From contig VAFM01000001.1 of NCBI GenBank assembly GCA_005768725.1, forward strand, positions 744,001-808,000: DNA of 64,000 bases. The letters run 5' to 3'. Under the pieces are notes generated by a model. The model did no database searches. It was not told the origin of the DNA and worked only from the letters and a program-made list of their open reading frames with translations. Shown here in pieces: positions 7,011 through 15,602 of the stretch. Source of the DNA: Blastochloris viridis. GTDB taxonomy: Bacteria > Pseudomonadota > Alphaproteobacteria > UBA2136 > UBA6156. Position numbers and translations under genes: made by a program. The number at the start of each line of letters is the position of its first letter. Within the stretch, counting starts at the first letter, position 1.

Positions 7011-7034
7011 AAAAAACCCCGCGTACGCGGGGTT
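7011..7034 (-). terminator. Palindromic terminator after 7043-7339 gene
   Basis: The palindrome ACCCCGCGTACGCGGGGT (7016-7033) is followed on the minus strand by TTTTTTGC. A 24-bp stretch including it is repeated exactly at 7425-7448, on the other side of the gene. Confidence 0.85.
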
Positions 7035-7042
7035 CTTCTCGT

Positions 7043-7339
7043 TCATGGTTTACGCAACAGGCGTAAAAAGCGGTTCTGTCGCTTATTGTTCATAAGCTTT
7101 TCTTGCAGTTGAGGTGTGTTCGGCACCAACCGCGTCGGCCCGTAGTCGGCTTTTAGCTCCACAAGCTCGCGTCCATCAGGGTACACCACCACATATTGGC
7201 CGGTAGGCAAGCGCTTGCGTTTTTTGCCGAAGAGCTTTTTCAACATCCAGAAAAGGATTCGAAAACAGACCACCATTATCGTCATCGCAATGGTGAATAT
7301 GATCATAATGGCCCAAAAGGCGAGTCTCAGTATGTCCAT
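7043..7339 (-). CDS. Small single-span membrane protein, unknown
   Basis: 98 aa. An N-terminal membrane segment (about residues 5-35, LAFWAIMIIFTIAMTIMVV...) is followed by a cluster of basic residues (KKLFGKKRKR, about 35-44) and a soluble tail with YVVVYPDGRELVELKADYGP. The topology suggests N-out/C-in. AGGAA lies five bases before the ATG, and a recognisable promoter lies at 7381-7409. The gene is flanked by identical palindromic terminators, as if inserted as a unit between rplF and rplR. No family recognised. Confidence 0.75.
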   Translation of the reverse strand: MDILRLAFWAIMIIFTIAMTIMVVCFRILFWMLKKLFGKKRKRLPTGQYVVVYPDGRELVELKADYGPTRLVPNTPQLQEKLMNNKRQNRFLRLLRKP

Positions 7340-7380
7340 TGATGTTCCTCGTGTGTGCTCACATAAGCTTAGATAGCCGG

Positions 7381-7409
7381 TATATAAGGAGATGCGATGT
7401 AAAATTCAA
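7381..7409 (-). promoter_or_regulatory. Promoter for the 7043-7339 gene
   Basis: Minus strand TTGAAT (7404-7409), 17-bp spacer, TATATA (7381-7386). It starts transcription about 35 bp upstream of the ATG, just past the rplF terminator. Confidence 0.45.
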
Positions 7410-7424
7410 TCCGGCTGCCACAAC

Positions 7425-7450
7425 AAAAAACCCCGCGTACGCGGGGTTTT
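7425..7450 (-). terminator. Bidirectional terminator after rplF
   Basis: ACCCCGCGTACGCGGGGT flanked by A6 and T6. It ends the long rpsJ-to-rplF unit, which in most bacteria continues into rplR. Confidence 0.88.
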
Positions 7451-7486
7451 TTGCAGCTTGGTGGCGTACCACCGAGTTCCGAAGAA

Positions 7487-8032
7487 TTACTTCTTCTTGC
7501 CTTCCTTCATGGAAATGAACTCGTTGGTGTAGCGCACGCCCTTACCCTTGAACGGTTCAGGTGCGCGGCGGCTACGTACGTTGGCCGCAAATTCGCCGAC
7601 CTTCTGCTTGTCCATGCCGGAAACGGTCACTTCGGTCTGGTCCTTCACCTCGACGGTCAGGCCGGCGGGGATCTTGATTTCGACCGGGTGGCTGTAACCC
7701 AGGGTCATGTTGAGCTGTTGGCCTTGCACGGCAGCACGGTAACCTACACCGATGAGCTTCAGACTGATGCTGAAACCGGTGGTGGTGCCGACAACCATGT
7801 TGTTGACCAGAGCACGGGCGGTACCCCAGGCGGCGCTGAGCGTGCGGGGGTTACCCTTGGGCTCGAACGTCAGCTCGGTGGTGCCTTCGTTGCTGCTGCT
7901 GGTGACAGTGATGTCAGCCGGCAGTTCGGTGGTCAGGCTGCCTTTAGCACCCTTGATGGTGATGCTGCGGCCATTGATGGTGGCTTCGACGCCCTTAGGC
8001 AGCGGAAGCGGTTTTTTACCTACGCGGGACAT
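7487..8032 (-). CDS. rplF: 50S ribosomal protein L6
   Basis: 181 aa, normal length. L6 sits near the factor-binding site of the 50S. Shows MSRVGKKPLPLPKGVEATI at the start, the duplicated fold and the C-terminal signature PEPFKGKGVRYTNEF, ending MKEGKKK. AGGAGAATACATT precedes the ATG at 8032. Last gene of the first spc segment; a strong terminator follows. Confidence 0.98.
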   Translation of the reverse strand: MSRVGKKPLPLPKGVEATINGRSITIKGAKGSLTTELPADITVTSSSNEGTTELTFEPKGNPRTLSAAWGTARALVNNMVVGTTTGFSISLKLIGVGYRAAVQGQQLNMTLGYSHPVEIKIPAGLTVEVKDQTEVTVSGMDKQKVGEFAANVRSRRAPEPFKGKGVRYTNEFISMKEGKKK

Positions 8033-8049
8033 AATGTATTCTCCTCGAC

Positions 8050-8445
8050 TTACATTACTTGGCAGAGAACTTCACCGCCCACGTTCAGTTCACGGGCCTT
8101 GGTGTCGGTGATGACGCCGCGGCTGGTGCTGACGATGGAGGTGCCGAGGCCGTTGGCGACCATCGGGATTTCTTTTGCCTGGCTGTACACACGGCGGCCC
8201 GGAGTCGACACACGCTTGAGCGTGGTGATGACCGGTTGGCCTTGGTGATACTTGAGGGTGACGACGAGAGTACCTTGAACGCTGTCGTTCTCAACAGTGT
8301 AGCTGCTGATGTAACCTTCGGCTGCGAGCACTTCCAGAATGGAGGCCTTCAGCTTGCTGGCCGGCATACGCACGGTTTCGTGCTTCTGCGCCTGAGCGTT
8401 GCGGATGCGTACGAGCAGATCGGAGATCGGATCGGTAACGGGCAT
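8050..8445 (-). CDS. rpsH: 30S ribosomal protein S8
   Basis: 131 aa. S8 binds 16S helix 21 and in E. coli represses the spc operon. N-terminal DPISDLLVRIRNAQ and the C-terminal STSRGVITDTKARELNVGGEVLC are diagnostic. AAGGATACAGATATG marks the start. Spacing to rplF is 17 bp. Confidence 0.98.
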   Translation of the reverse strand: MPVTDPISDLLVRIRNAQAQKHETVRMPASKLKASILEVLAAEGYISSYTVENDSVQGTLVVTLKYHQGQPVITTLKRVSTPGRRVYSQAKEIPMVANGLGTSIVSTSRGVITDTKARELNVGGEVLCQVM

Positions 8446-8460
8446 ATCTGTATCCTTTCC

Positions 8461-8763
8461 TTACCAGCTGGCCTTGCGCACGCCCGGCAGAAGGCCGAGG
8501 CTGGCAAGCTCACGCAGCTTGTTACGGGACAGGCCAAAGCGACCGTTGTAACCACGGGGACGACCCGTGAGGCTGCAGCGGTTACGTTGACGGGACTTGG
8601 AGCCGTTGCGGGCCAGGTCGGCCAGCTTCTGCACGAGGGTCATCTTGTCTTCGAGACCTTCGGCGGCCACGATGGCCTTTTTCAGCTCGGCGCGCTTTTC
8701 AGCGTCGCGCTTGCCCAGTTTGGCGCGAGTGTTCTCGCGGTTGATCATTCCAACTTTAGCCAT
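8461..8763 (-). CDS. rpsN: 30S ribosomal protein S14 (zinc-independent form)
   Basis: 100 aa. The long, C-minus S14 with a single cysteine and no CxxC pairs. Contains RNRCSLTGRPRGYNGRFGLSRNK-type signature (about residues 60-82) and the end GLLPGVRKASW. The C-minus form works without zinc. Two bp separate it from rplE. Confidence 0.98.
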   Translation of the reverse strand: MAKVGMINRENTRAKLGKRDAEKRAELKKAIVAAEGLEDKMTLVQKLADLARNGSKSRQRNRCSLTGRPRGYNGRFGLSRNKLRELASLGLLPGVRKASW

Positions 8764-8765
8764 GA

Positions 8766-9437
8766 TTAGGCACCCTTCACTTCTTGGGTTTGACGGCTGC
8801 GACGGAACGGCATGCCGAAAGCGGCAAGCAGAGCGCGGGCATCATCGTCGTTTGCGGCGCTGGTGCAGATGATCACATCCATACCACGTACGCGGTCGGT
8901 TTTATCGAAGTCGATTTCCTGGAAGATAATCTGTTCCTTGATACCCAGGGCGTAGTTACCGCGGCCATCAAAAGCCTTGGTGCTTACACCTTCAAAGTCG
9001 CGCACACGGGGCAGAGCGACAGTGATCAGGCGGTCGAGGAATTCGTACATGCGTTCACCACGGAGAGTCACCTTGCAGCCGATAGCCATGCCTTCGCGCA
9101 GCTTAAAGTTGCTGATGGACTTACGGGCCTTGGTGGCGACAGGTTGCTGACCGGCGATGAGACGCATGTCGGCCATAGCGCCTTCCAGCAGTTTCTTGTC
9201 TTCAGCGGCCTTACCTACGCCCATGTTGAGGACGATCTTGGTAACGCGGGGCAGTTTCATGGGGTTGGTGTAGCCCAACTCCTTCGCCAGTTGCGGGCGA
9301 ATTTGCTTGACGTACATCTCGGCAAAGCGCGGGGTGTAGCCTTCCATCTTAGCGTCTACGCCAGAAGCGTTTTCAGCCTTTTTGGAAGACTTAGCCGGAG
9401 CCGAGCTCTTAGCACCTGAGGGTTGCTTAGTAGCCAT
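8766..9437 (-). CDS. rplE: 50S ribosomal protein L5 with N-terminal extension
   Basis: 223 aa against about 179. L5 binds 5S rRNA and contacts P-site tRNA and S13. The L5 core starts near residue 31 (MEGYTPRFAEMYVKQI) and shows NPMKLPRVTKIVLNMGVG and GRGNYALGIKEQIIFQEID. Before it lies an Ala/Lys/Ser-rich leader of 30 residues (MATKQPSGAKSSAPAKSSKK...). I chose the upstream ATG at 9437 because AAGGATACTAGTC precedes it; no comparable site precedes the internal methionine. Confidence 0.96.
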   Translation of the reverse strand: MATKQPSGAKSSAPAKSSKKAENASGVDAKMEGYTPRFAEMYVKQIRPQLAKELGYTNPMKLPRVTKIVLNMGVGKAAEDKKLLEGAMADMRLIAGQQPVATKARKSISNFKLREGMAIGCKVTLRGERMYEFLDRLITVALPRVRDFEGVSTKAFDGRGNYALGIKEQIIFQEIDFDKTDRVRGMDVIICTSAANDDDARALLAAFGMPFRRSRQTQEVKGA

Positions 9438-9452
9438 GACTAGTATCCTTTC

Positions 9453-9860
9453 TTACTTGGACTTGGTCTTGGTGGCAGAGGCCTTAGCCTTGCCAGCAGA
9501 TTGATCTTTAGAACCCTTCTTGATGGTATCGAGAACGGTGTTGCTCGCTTTCGCGATACGAACCTTGGAGCCATCGGCCTCAATGCGGTAGCCTACGCGG
9601 GTAGCCTTACCGGTCTTGGGGTCCTTCAGCATAACGTTGCTGACGGCGATGGAAGCTTCGGCCTGGATCTGGCCCGGTTCGCGCTGCATCATCATTGCCT
9701 TGCGGGCGCTGAGGAATTTGTTCACGAGGTTTACGCCTTCGACGTAAACACGGCCGGTGGCGGTGATCACCTTGGTGATCTTGCCGCTTTGACCCTTGGA
9801 CTTGCCAGAGATAACGATAACCTCGTCACCCTTTTTCAGTTTGGACTGAAGTTGAGCCAT
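9453..9860 (-). CDS. rplX: 50S ribosomal protein L24 with C-terminal extension
   Basis: 135 aa against about 104. L24 starts 50S assembly at 23S domain I. The KOW region (KKGDEVIVISGKSKGQSGKI, about 8-27) and GVNLVNKF are present; the MMQREPGQIQAEASI loop is typical. It ends in a Lys/Ser/Ala tail (GSKDQSAGKAKASATKTKSK). Two bp from rplN. Confidence 0.97.
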   Translation of the reverse strand: MAQLQSKLKKGDEVIVISGKSKGQSGKITKVITATGRVYVEGVNLVNKFLSARKAMMMQREPGQIQAEASIAVSNVMLKDPKTGKATRVGYRIEADGSKVRIAKASNTVLDTIKKGSKDQSAGKAKASATKTKSK

Positions 9861-9862
9861 AA

Positions 9863-10231
9863 TTAGAGTACCTCCGGTGCGAGAGAAATGATTTTCATGA
9901 ACGACTTACCGCGCAGTTCACGGGCCACCGGGCCGAAGATACGGGTGCCGACCGGCTCGTTCTTCTTGTCGATGAGAACAGCGGCGTTCTTGTCGAAGCG
10001 GATGGCGGTGCCATCAGCGCGCAGCGTTTCCTTGGCGGTACGCACGACTACGGCACGGGCAACGTCACCCTTCTTTACCTTAGCGCGCGGAATAGCGTCT
10101 TTGATGCTGACGATGATGATGTCACCAACGCGGGCATAACGACGACGGGTGCCGCCGAGTACGCGGATGCACATAACCTCACGGGCGCCGGAGTTATCGG
10201 CGACGTCGAGGCGGGTTTCCTGTTGAATCAC
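9863..10231 (-). CDS. rplN: 50S ribosomal protein L14
   Basis: 122 aa, the standard length. L14 contacts 16S helix 14 and L19 at an intersubunit bridge. MIQQETRLDVADNSGAREVM at the start, GDIIIVSIKDAIP in the middle and the C-terminal FGPVARELR and MKIISLAPEVL are diagnostic. AGGAGCAGGTCCCGTG precedes the start. Confidence 0.98.
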   Translation of the reverse strand: MIQQETRLDVADNSGAREVMCIRVLGGTRRRYARVGDIIIVSIKDAIPRAKVKKGDVARAVVVRTAKETLRADGTAIRFDKNAAVLIDKKNEPVGTRIFGPVARELRGKSFMKIISLAPEVL

Positions 10232-10253
10232 GGGACCTGCTCCTCTTACTTAA

Positions 10254-10535
10254 TTACGCTTGCACGTCGGACGCGCTGTCGGAGACGAGTTCTCCGGCGG
10301 CAACGACGACGCTCTTGAGTTCAAAGCGCTTCAGCTTGCTGACAGGTGCGCACTCAATGATTTCGACCACGTCACCCATCTTGCCGACTTCGGCTTCATC
10401 ATGGGCGTGGAATTTTTTGCTGGTACGTTGAATCTTACCATAGATCGGGTGCTTGGTGGTGCGCTCGACGTTAACCACAATGGTCTTGTGGCCCTTGGTG
10501 GAAACAACGGTACCCTGAAGGACGCGACGGGGCAT
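10254..10535 (-). CDS. rpsQ: 30S ribosomal protein S17
   Basis: 93 aa, about 10 longer than most at the C-terminus (GELVSDSASDVQA). Primary 16S binder of the 30S body. OB-fold with LQGTVVSTKGHKTIVV, then THPIYGK-like KHPIYGKIQRTSKKFHAHDE and GDVVEIIECAPVSKLKRF. The rpmC stop overlaps its start as TAATG. Confidence 0.97.
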   Translation of the reverse strand: MPRRVLQGTVVSTKGHKTIVVNVERTTKHPIYGKIQRTSKKFHAHDEAEVGKMGDVVEIIECAPVSKLKRFELKSVVVAAGELVSDSASDVQA

Positions 10536-10735
10536 TACTTGGATTCCTTTTTGGATTGCTGGGCCATGGCGGTTTTGACACGGGCAATGCTCGTGCGCAC
10601 TTCGCGCCAGCGGTTAACATTGGCAAGCTGACCAGCGCTCTTTTGGAAGCGCAGGTTCAATTGTTCACGACGCAGCTGCAGGAGGGTTTCCTTCAGCTGA
10701 GCAGCAGACTTGCTAACAAGTTCAGACATTTGCAT
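10535..10735 (-). CDS. rpmC: 50S ribosomal protein L29
   Basis: 66 aa helical hairpin at the tunnel exit, part of the docking site for SRP and trigger factor. MSELVSKSAAQLKETLLQLRREQLNLRF is typical; ANVNRWREVRTSIARVKT follows. The first codons are MQM, so the second ATG (MSEL) may be the true start. Its stop overlaps rpsQ by one base. Confidence 0.95.
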   Translation of the reverse strand: MQMSELVSKSAAQLKETLLQLRREQLNLRFQKSAGQLANVNRWREVRTSIARVKTAMAQQSKKESK

Positions 10736-10750
10736 AGCAGTATCCTTTCT

Positions 10751-11167
10751 TTACGCGCCGTGGTGACGGGACACGAATTTGGTTTTCACCGGCAGCTTCA
10801 TAGCGGCCAGACGGAACGCTTCGCGAGCGATCTCTTCCGACACACCGGCCAGTTCGTACATAACGCGACCGGGCTTAACACGGCATACCCAGTATTCCGG
10901 GGCACCCTTACCGGAACCCATACGGACTTCGGCAGGCTTCTTGGATACGGGAACATCCGGGAAGACACGTACCCATACACGGCCACCACGGGCAATGTAA
11001 CGGGTCATGGCACGACGGGCCGACTCGATCTGACGAGCGGTTACGCGTTCGGGTTCCATAGCCTTAAGACCGAATTCGCCGAAGCTCACATCGGTACCGC
11101 CCTTGGCGGCACCGTGGATCCGGCCCTTGAAGGCCTTACGGTATTTAGTTCTCTTTGGTTGCAGCAT
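10751..11167 (-). CDS. rplP: 50S ribosomal protein L16
   Basis: 138 aa. L16 organises the A-site side of the peptidyl transferase centre. MLQPKRTKYRKAFKGRIHG at the start, ITARQIES-type VTARQIESARRAMTRYI, GRVWVRVFPDVPVSKKPAEV and MGSGKG. KFVSRHHGA at the end is typical. Order rpsC-rplP-rpmC is canonical. Confidence 0.98.
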   Translation of the reverse strand: MLQPKRTKYRKAFKGRIHGAAKGGTDVSFGEFGLKAMEPERVTARQIESARRAMTRYIARGGRVWVRVFPDVPVSKKPAEVRMGSGKGAPEYWVCRVKPGRVMYELAGVSEEIAREAFRLAAMKLPVKTKFVSRHHGA

Positions 11168-11197
11168 GGCTGTATTCCTTAATATCAGTTGGCGGCT

Positions 11198-11848
<651 letters not shown>

Positions 11849-11850
11849 AA

Positions 11851-12330
11851 TTAAGCCTCCGTCTTTTCGGTTTGTTCAGCAGCCTCAGCAGCCTTCGGGG
11901 CGGCCTTCGGTGCAGCAGTCTTCTTGGCAGCGGCCGGCTTTGCAGCAGGCTTGGCTTCCGGGGCCTTTTCAGCAACCACGATGGTCAGGTGGCAACGGTG
12001 CTTGAGTACCGGAGCAGCGCGGCCTTTGGCGCGTTGCATCCAGCGCTTCATGTAAGCACCCTTGTCGGCGTAGGCGCGAGCCACGACGAGGTTGTCCACG
12101 TTCAACTGGTGGTTGTTTTCAGCGTTGGCGATGGCCGAGAGCAGCAGCTTCTTGGTGATCGGGGCCAGCTTCTTGCGGCAGAACGTAAGGTCGTTCAGCG
12201 CGCGTTCTACGCTCTTGCCACGAATCAGGTCGAGGACAAGGGCGGCCTTCATGGTGCTGCTCTTGACATCGCGCAGGGAGGCGATGGCTTCGTTGGCAGC
12301 AACCGGGCGGGGGGTAGCAGATTTACTCAT
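11851..12330 (-). CDS. rplV: 50S ribosomal protein L22 with Ala/Lys/Pro-rich tail
   Basis: 159 aa against about 110-126. L22 lines the exit tunnel with its beta-hairpin loop (LVVARAYADKGAYMKRWMQR, about 84-103). RVARPxVKSS-like start, then KAALVLDLIRGKSVERAL and KKLLLSAIANAENNH. After the core ends (CHLTIVVAEK) come roughly 37 residues made mostly of Ala, Lys, Pro and Glu. The tail would lie at the ribosome surface near the tunnel exit. Confidence 0.97.
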   Translation of the reverse strand: MSKSATPRPVAANEAIASLRDVKSSTMKAALVLDLIRGKSVERALNDLTFCRKKLAPITKKLLLSAIANAENNHQLNVDNLVVARAYADKGAYMKRWMQRAKGRAAPVLKHRCHLTIVVAEKAPEAKPAAKPAAAKKTAAPKAAPKAAEAAEQTEKTEA

Positions 12331-12341
12331 ATCGTTCTACC

Positions 12342-12629
12342 TTACTTCTTCTTACCCTGAGCCGCGGCCTTCTTGTCGGGGTGACCGTTGAAGGTGCGGG
12401 TGGGAGCGAATTCGCCGAGCTTGTGGCCGATCATGTTGTCGGTGATCAGCACGGGCACGAACTTGTTACCGTTGTGAACAGCAAACGCCACGCCGACAAA
12501 GTCGGGCATGATGGTGCTGCGGCGGGACCAGGTCTTGATGACCTCTTTACGACCGGAGGTGAGAACCTTCGCGACCTTCTTGGTCACGCTGGCGTCTACA
12601 AACGGGCCTTTTTTAATGGAGCGAGCCAT
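12342..12629 (-). CDS. rpsS: 30S ribosomal protein S19
   Basis: 95 aa. S19 in the 30S head with S13. MARSIKKGPFVDASVTKKV, then IKTWSRRSTIMPDFVGVAFA, VHNGNKFVPVLITDNMIGHK and LGEFAPTRTFNGH. GAGAGGTAATACACT precedes the ATG. Confidence 0.98.
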   Translation of the reverse strand: MARSIKKGPFVDASVTKKVAKVLTSGRKEVIKTWSRRSTIMPDFVGVAFAVHNGNKFVPVLITDNMIGHKLGEFAPTRTFNGHPDKKAAAQGKKK

Positions 12630-12649
12630 AGTGTATTACCTCTCCTCTT

Positions 12650-13483
12650 CTATCGTTTATCGTTACGGCGACGAATGATCATCTTGCCGCTCGGTTTGCG
12701 CACATTGCGGGTCTTCTTACCCTTAGTCGGCTTACCCCAAGGCGTCACAGGGTGACGACCACCGGAGGTCTTACCTTCACCACCACCGTGCGGGTGGTCT
12801 ACCGGGTTCATAACCACACCACGTACTACCGGGCGCTGACCCAGCCAACGTGCACGACCAGCCTTACCCAGTTGGGTGTTCATGTGGTCGGGGTTGGAAA
12901 CAGAACCGATGGTCGCGATGCAGCTTTCGTGCACGCGGCGGAGTTCGCCGGACGGCATGCGGAGCTGAACGTAAGCACCATCCTTACCAGCGATCTGGAT
13001 GCTGGAACCAGCGGAGCGGGCCATTTTACCACCTGCGCCGGGCTTAAGCTCGACGTTGTGGACAACGGTACCAACCGGGATGTTCTTCAGCGGCAGGGCG
13101 TTACCGGGTACGATTTCGGCTTGCGGGCCGGACATAACCATGTCGCCAACCTTCATCTTCTGGGGAGCCAGGATGTAGGACTTTTCGCCATCCTTATAGG
13201 TAATGAGGGCGATAAAGGCGGAACGGTTCGGGTCGTATTCCAGACGCTCAACCTGGGCGGGTACGCCAAACTTGATGCGCTTGAAGTCTACCAGACGGTA
13301 GCGACGCTTGTGACCGCCGCTCTTGTTCCAGTTGGTGGTACGACCGGTGTTGCTACGACCGCCAGTCTTGGACAGCGGAGCGGTCAGGGACTTTTCCGGT
13401 GCACCCTTGTGCAGGTCGGAACGGTCGACCGTGATCAGCTGGCGACGGCCAGGCGAGGTCGGGTTGTAGGTTTTTAAAGCCAT
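12650..13483 (-). CDS. rplB: 50S ribosomal protein L2
   Basis: 277 aa. L2 supports subunit joining and the peptidyl transferase centre. MALKTYNPTSPGRRQLITV start; central GGGHKRRYRLVDF-type signature (SGGHKRRYRLVDFKR); the conserved C-terminal VMNPVDHPHGGGEGKTSGGR with the functionally important histidine, then HPVTPWGKPTKG. Start preceded by AAGGATACCTGTT. Confidence 0.98.
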   Translation of the reverse strand: MALKTYNPTSPGRRQLITVDRSDLHKGAPEKSLTAPLSKTGGRSNTGRTTNWNKSGGHKRRYRLVDFKRIKFGVPAQVERLEYDPNRSAFIALITYKDGEKSYILAPQKMKVGDMVMSGPQAEIVPGNALPLKNIPVGTVVHNVELKPGAGGKMARSAGSSIQIAGKDGAYVQLRMPSGELRRVHESCIATIGSVSNPDHMNTQLGKAGRARWLGQRPVVRGVVMNPVDHPHGGGEGKTSGGRHPVTPWGKPTKGKKTRNVRKPSGKMIIRRRNDKR

Positions 13484-13502
13484 AACAGGTATCCTTCCCT
13501 AC

Positions 13503-13805
13503 TTACTTCACGCCTGCGCTGAGGTCGACGTTTTGGCCGTCCTTCAGTTTCACAAACGCTTTTTTCATATCGGAACGCGCGCTGAGAGCACGGGTACGCT
13601 TCTTACCCTTTTGGATCAGGGTGTTGATTTTCAGCACGTCTACGCCGTACAGACGCTCCATCGCTTCCTTGATTTCCGGCTTGGTGGCATCCAGCAGCAC
13701 TTCGAAAGTGAGCCAGTTACCGCTTTCGGCAACCTTGGTGGTCTTCTCGGTGACGAGAGGACGCACGACGAGTTGGTACATACGCTCGGTGGGAGTCTTG
13801 CTCAT
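13503..13805 (-). CDS. rplW: 50S ribosomal protein L23
   Basis: 100 aa. L23 at the tunnel exit binds trigger factor and SRP. MYQLVVRPLVTEKTTKVAE, then FEVLLDATKPEIKEAMERLYGVDVLKINTL (split here only by description) and the terminal KDGQNVDLSAGVK. The extended loop with KKRTRALSARSDMKKAFV is normal. Lies between rplB and rplD. Confidence 0.97.
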   Translation of the reverse strand: MSKTPTERMYQLVVRPLVTEKTTKVAESGNWLTFEVLLDATKPEIKEAMERLYGVDVLKINTLIQKGKKRTRALSARSDMKKAFVKLKDGQNVDLSAGVK

Positions 13806-13818
13806 AATTTAGCTCTCC

Positions 13819-14559
13819 TTACTCTGCAGATTTCTTGGTAGCGGTCTTCTTCGCAACCGGCTTTTCAGCCTTCGCGTCAGACTTTTCTGCCTTCGGAGCA
13901 GCTACCTTCTTGGCCGGCTTAGCTTCAGCCTCAGACTCTTCGCCGTTGAAGCGGGCAACCAGCAGGCTTACAGCCTTCTCGGTCAGCACCAGCTTATCGC
14001 GTTGCAGAATGTCGTAGACGTTGGCACCAGCGGTCGGGATAACCTTAACGTGCGGTAGGTTGCGGCTAGCCATGTCGAAGTTACCGTCGAAGCTGTCAAC
14101 GATGAACGTGGCGTTCAGGGCGTTCAGCTTGGTCAGCTTGGAGGCCAGGTCCTTGGTCTTCGGAGCGGCCAGAGCGGCTTCGCTAACGATGATCAGGTTA
14201 CCGGCGGCAGCCTTGCTGGACAGAGCGGTCTTCACGGCCAGGGCACGAACTTGCTTGGGCAGGCTGTGGCTGGTGGTGCGGTTACGCGGACCGTGTACGA
14301 CGCCACCACCAACAAAGATGTTGGAGGAACGGGCACCGTGACGGGCGTTACCGGATTTCTTTTGCGGGCCGTGCTTTTTCTTGGAACGGTCAATTTCGCC
14401 GCGGGTCTTGGTGTGGGCGAGCCACTCGCGGTTGTTGGCCAGTTGCCAGTTTACGGCACGGGCAAGCAGGTCGGCGCGAACATCCAGACCAAACACATTG
14501 GTCGGGAGGTCTACGGAGCCGGTCTTCTTACCGTCGAGGGAGATGATATCGAAATTCAT
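13819..14559 (-). CDS. rplD: 50S ribosomal protein L4 with Ala/Lys-rich tail
   Basis: 246 aa against about 205. L4 lines the exit tunnel and in gammaproteobacteria represses the S10 operon. Tunnel loop with HTKTRGEIDRSKKKHGPQKK and NARHGARSSNIFVGGG (about 48-85); LVARxNxxxSxRN-like NLPHVKVIPTAGANVYDIL near 190. The last 40 residues are low-complexity (EAKPAKKVAAPKAEKSDAKA...). Confidence 0.97.
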   Translation of the reverse strand: MNFDIISLDGKKTGSVDLPTNVFGLDVRADLLARAVNWQLANNREWLAHTKTRGEIDRSKKKHGPQKKSGNARHGARSSNIFVGGGVVHGPRNRTTSHSLPKQVRALAVKTALSSKAAAGNLIIVSEAALAAPKTKDLASKLTKLNALNATFIVDSFDGNFDMASRNLPHVKVIPTAGANVYDILQRDKLVLTEKAVSLLVARFNGEESEAEAKPAKKVAAPKAEKSDAKAEKPVAKKTATKKSAE

Positions 14560-14569
14560 GTCGTTCCCC

Positions 14570-15235
14570 TTACTTCATAACTTTGGCGGTTTTGGTCTTG
14601 GCCGCATCGCGAACCATAACGAAGCCACCCTTGGCGCCCGGAACGGACCCCTTGAGCAGAATCAGACCCTTGTCGGCGTCTACGCGCACAACTTCGAGGT
14701 TGTGGGTGGTGACGTTCTCAGCACCGTAGTGACCGGCCATCTTCTTGTTCTTGAAGACGCGACCCGGATCCTGACGCTGACCGGTAGAACCGTGGGAACG
14801 GTGGCTAACGGAGTTACCGTGCGAAGCACGACCGCCGCCGAAGTTCCAGCGAACCATAACACCGGTGAAACCGCGACCCTTAGTGGTACCACGTACGTCG
14901 ACCAGCTGGCCGGCAGCAAAGTGGTCTACCTTCAGCTCGGTGCCCGGGGCTACGAGGTTTTCAGGAGTCACACGGAATTCAACCAGCTTCTGCTTCGGCT
15001 CTACGCCGGCTTTGCGGAAGTGACCGAGTTCCGGGTTGGAAACGCGTTGTGCCTTCTTGGCGAAGGTACCGATCTGGATGGCGGAGTAGCCGTCTTTTTC
15101 AACAGTGCGCTGGGCAACCACTTGGGCGCCTTCTACCTGCAGAACGGTAACCGGAACGTGTTGGCCCAGATCGTTAAAGATACGGGTCATACCGACTTTC
15201 TTGGCAACGAGGCCGTGACGGATTTGGCTAGGCAT
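14570..15235 (-). CDS. rplC: 50S ribosomal protein L3
   Basis: 221 aa. L3 starts 50S assembly and reaches the peptidyl transferase centre. GLVAKKVGMTRIFNDLGQHV start; TKGRGFTGVMVRWNF; SHGSTGQRQDPGRVFKNKK with the glutamine of the GQxQxPG motif that PrmB methylates in relatives; KMAGHYG. Eleven bp from rplD. Confidence 0.98.
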   Translation of the reverse strand: MPSQIRHGLVAKKVGMTRIFNDLGQHVPVTVLQVEGAQVVAQRTVEKDGYSAIQIGTFAKKAQRVSNPELGHFRKAGVEPKQKLVEFRVTPENLVAPGTELKVDHFAAGQLVDVRGTTKGRGFTGVMVRWNFGGGRASHGNSVSHRSHGSTGQRQDPGRVFKNKKMAGHYGAENVTTHNLEVVRVDADKGLILLKGSVPGAKGGFVMVRDAAKTKTAKVMK

Positions 15236-15252
15236 AATCTATCCCTCCCCGA

Positions 15253-15573
15253 TTACAGCTTGATCTGCACGTCTACGCCGGAAGCCAGGTCGAGCTTCAT
15301 CAGCGCGTCGATGGTTTGCGGGGTCGGCTCAACAATTTCCAGCACACGCTTGTGGGTGCGCATTTCGAAGTGCTCACGGCTCTTCTTGTCGATGTGCGGG
15401 CTGCGCAGAACACAGAAGCGTTCGATTTTGGTCGGCAGCGGAATGGGACCTTGAACCTTGGCGCCGGTACGACGTGCGGTTTCAACGATCTCGAGGGTGG
15501 ATTTATCCAGAACGCGGTGGTCGTAAGACTTCAAGCGAATACGGATGTTTTGTGCGGCTTCGGCGTTGGCCAT
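15253..15573 (-). CDS. rpsJ: 30S ribosomal protein S10
   Basis: 106 aa. S10 of the 30S head and, as NusE, a transcription antitermination factor. Start set at MANAEAAQNIRIRLKSYDHR, preceded by GGAGGAAACGCTTC; sequence further upstream is the leader. IVETARRTGAKVQGPIPLPT, then FCVLRSPHIDKKSREHFEMR and the end SGVDVQIKL. First gene of the S10 cluster. rpsL, rpsG, fusA and tuf are not upstream. Confidence 0.98.
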   Translation of the reverse strand: MANAEAAQNIRIRLKSYDHRVLDKSTLEIVETARRTGAKVQGPIPLPTKIERFCVLRSPHIDKKSREHFEMRTHKRVLEIVEPTPQTIDALMKLDLASGVDVQIKL

Positions 15574-15602
15574 GAAGCGTTTCCTCCTTTTGTGCTTACC
15601 TT

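Noticed and set aside
9345..9437. Internal start for rplE at the second methionine
   Set aside because: No SD precedes it, whereas AAGGATACTAG precedes the upstream ATG; the extension also fits the Ala/Lys tails of neighbouring r-proteins.
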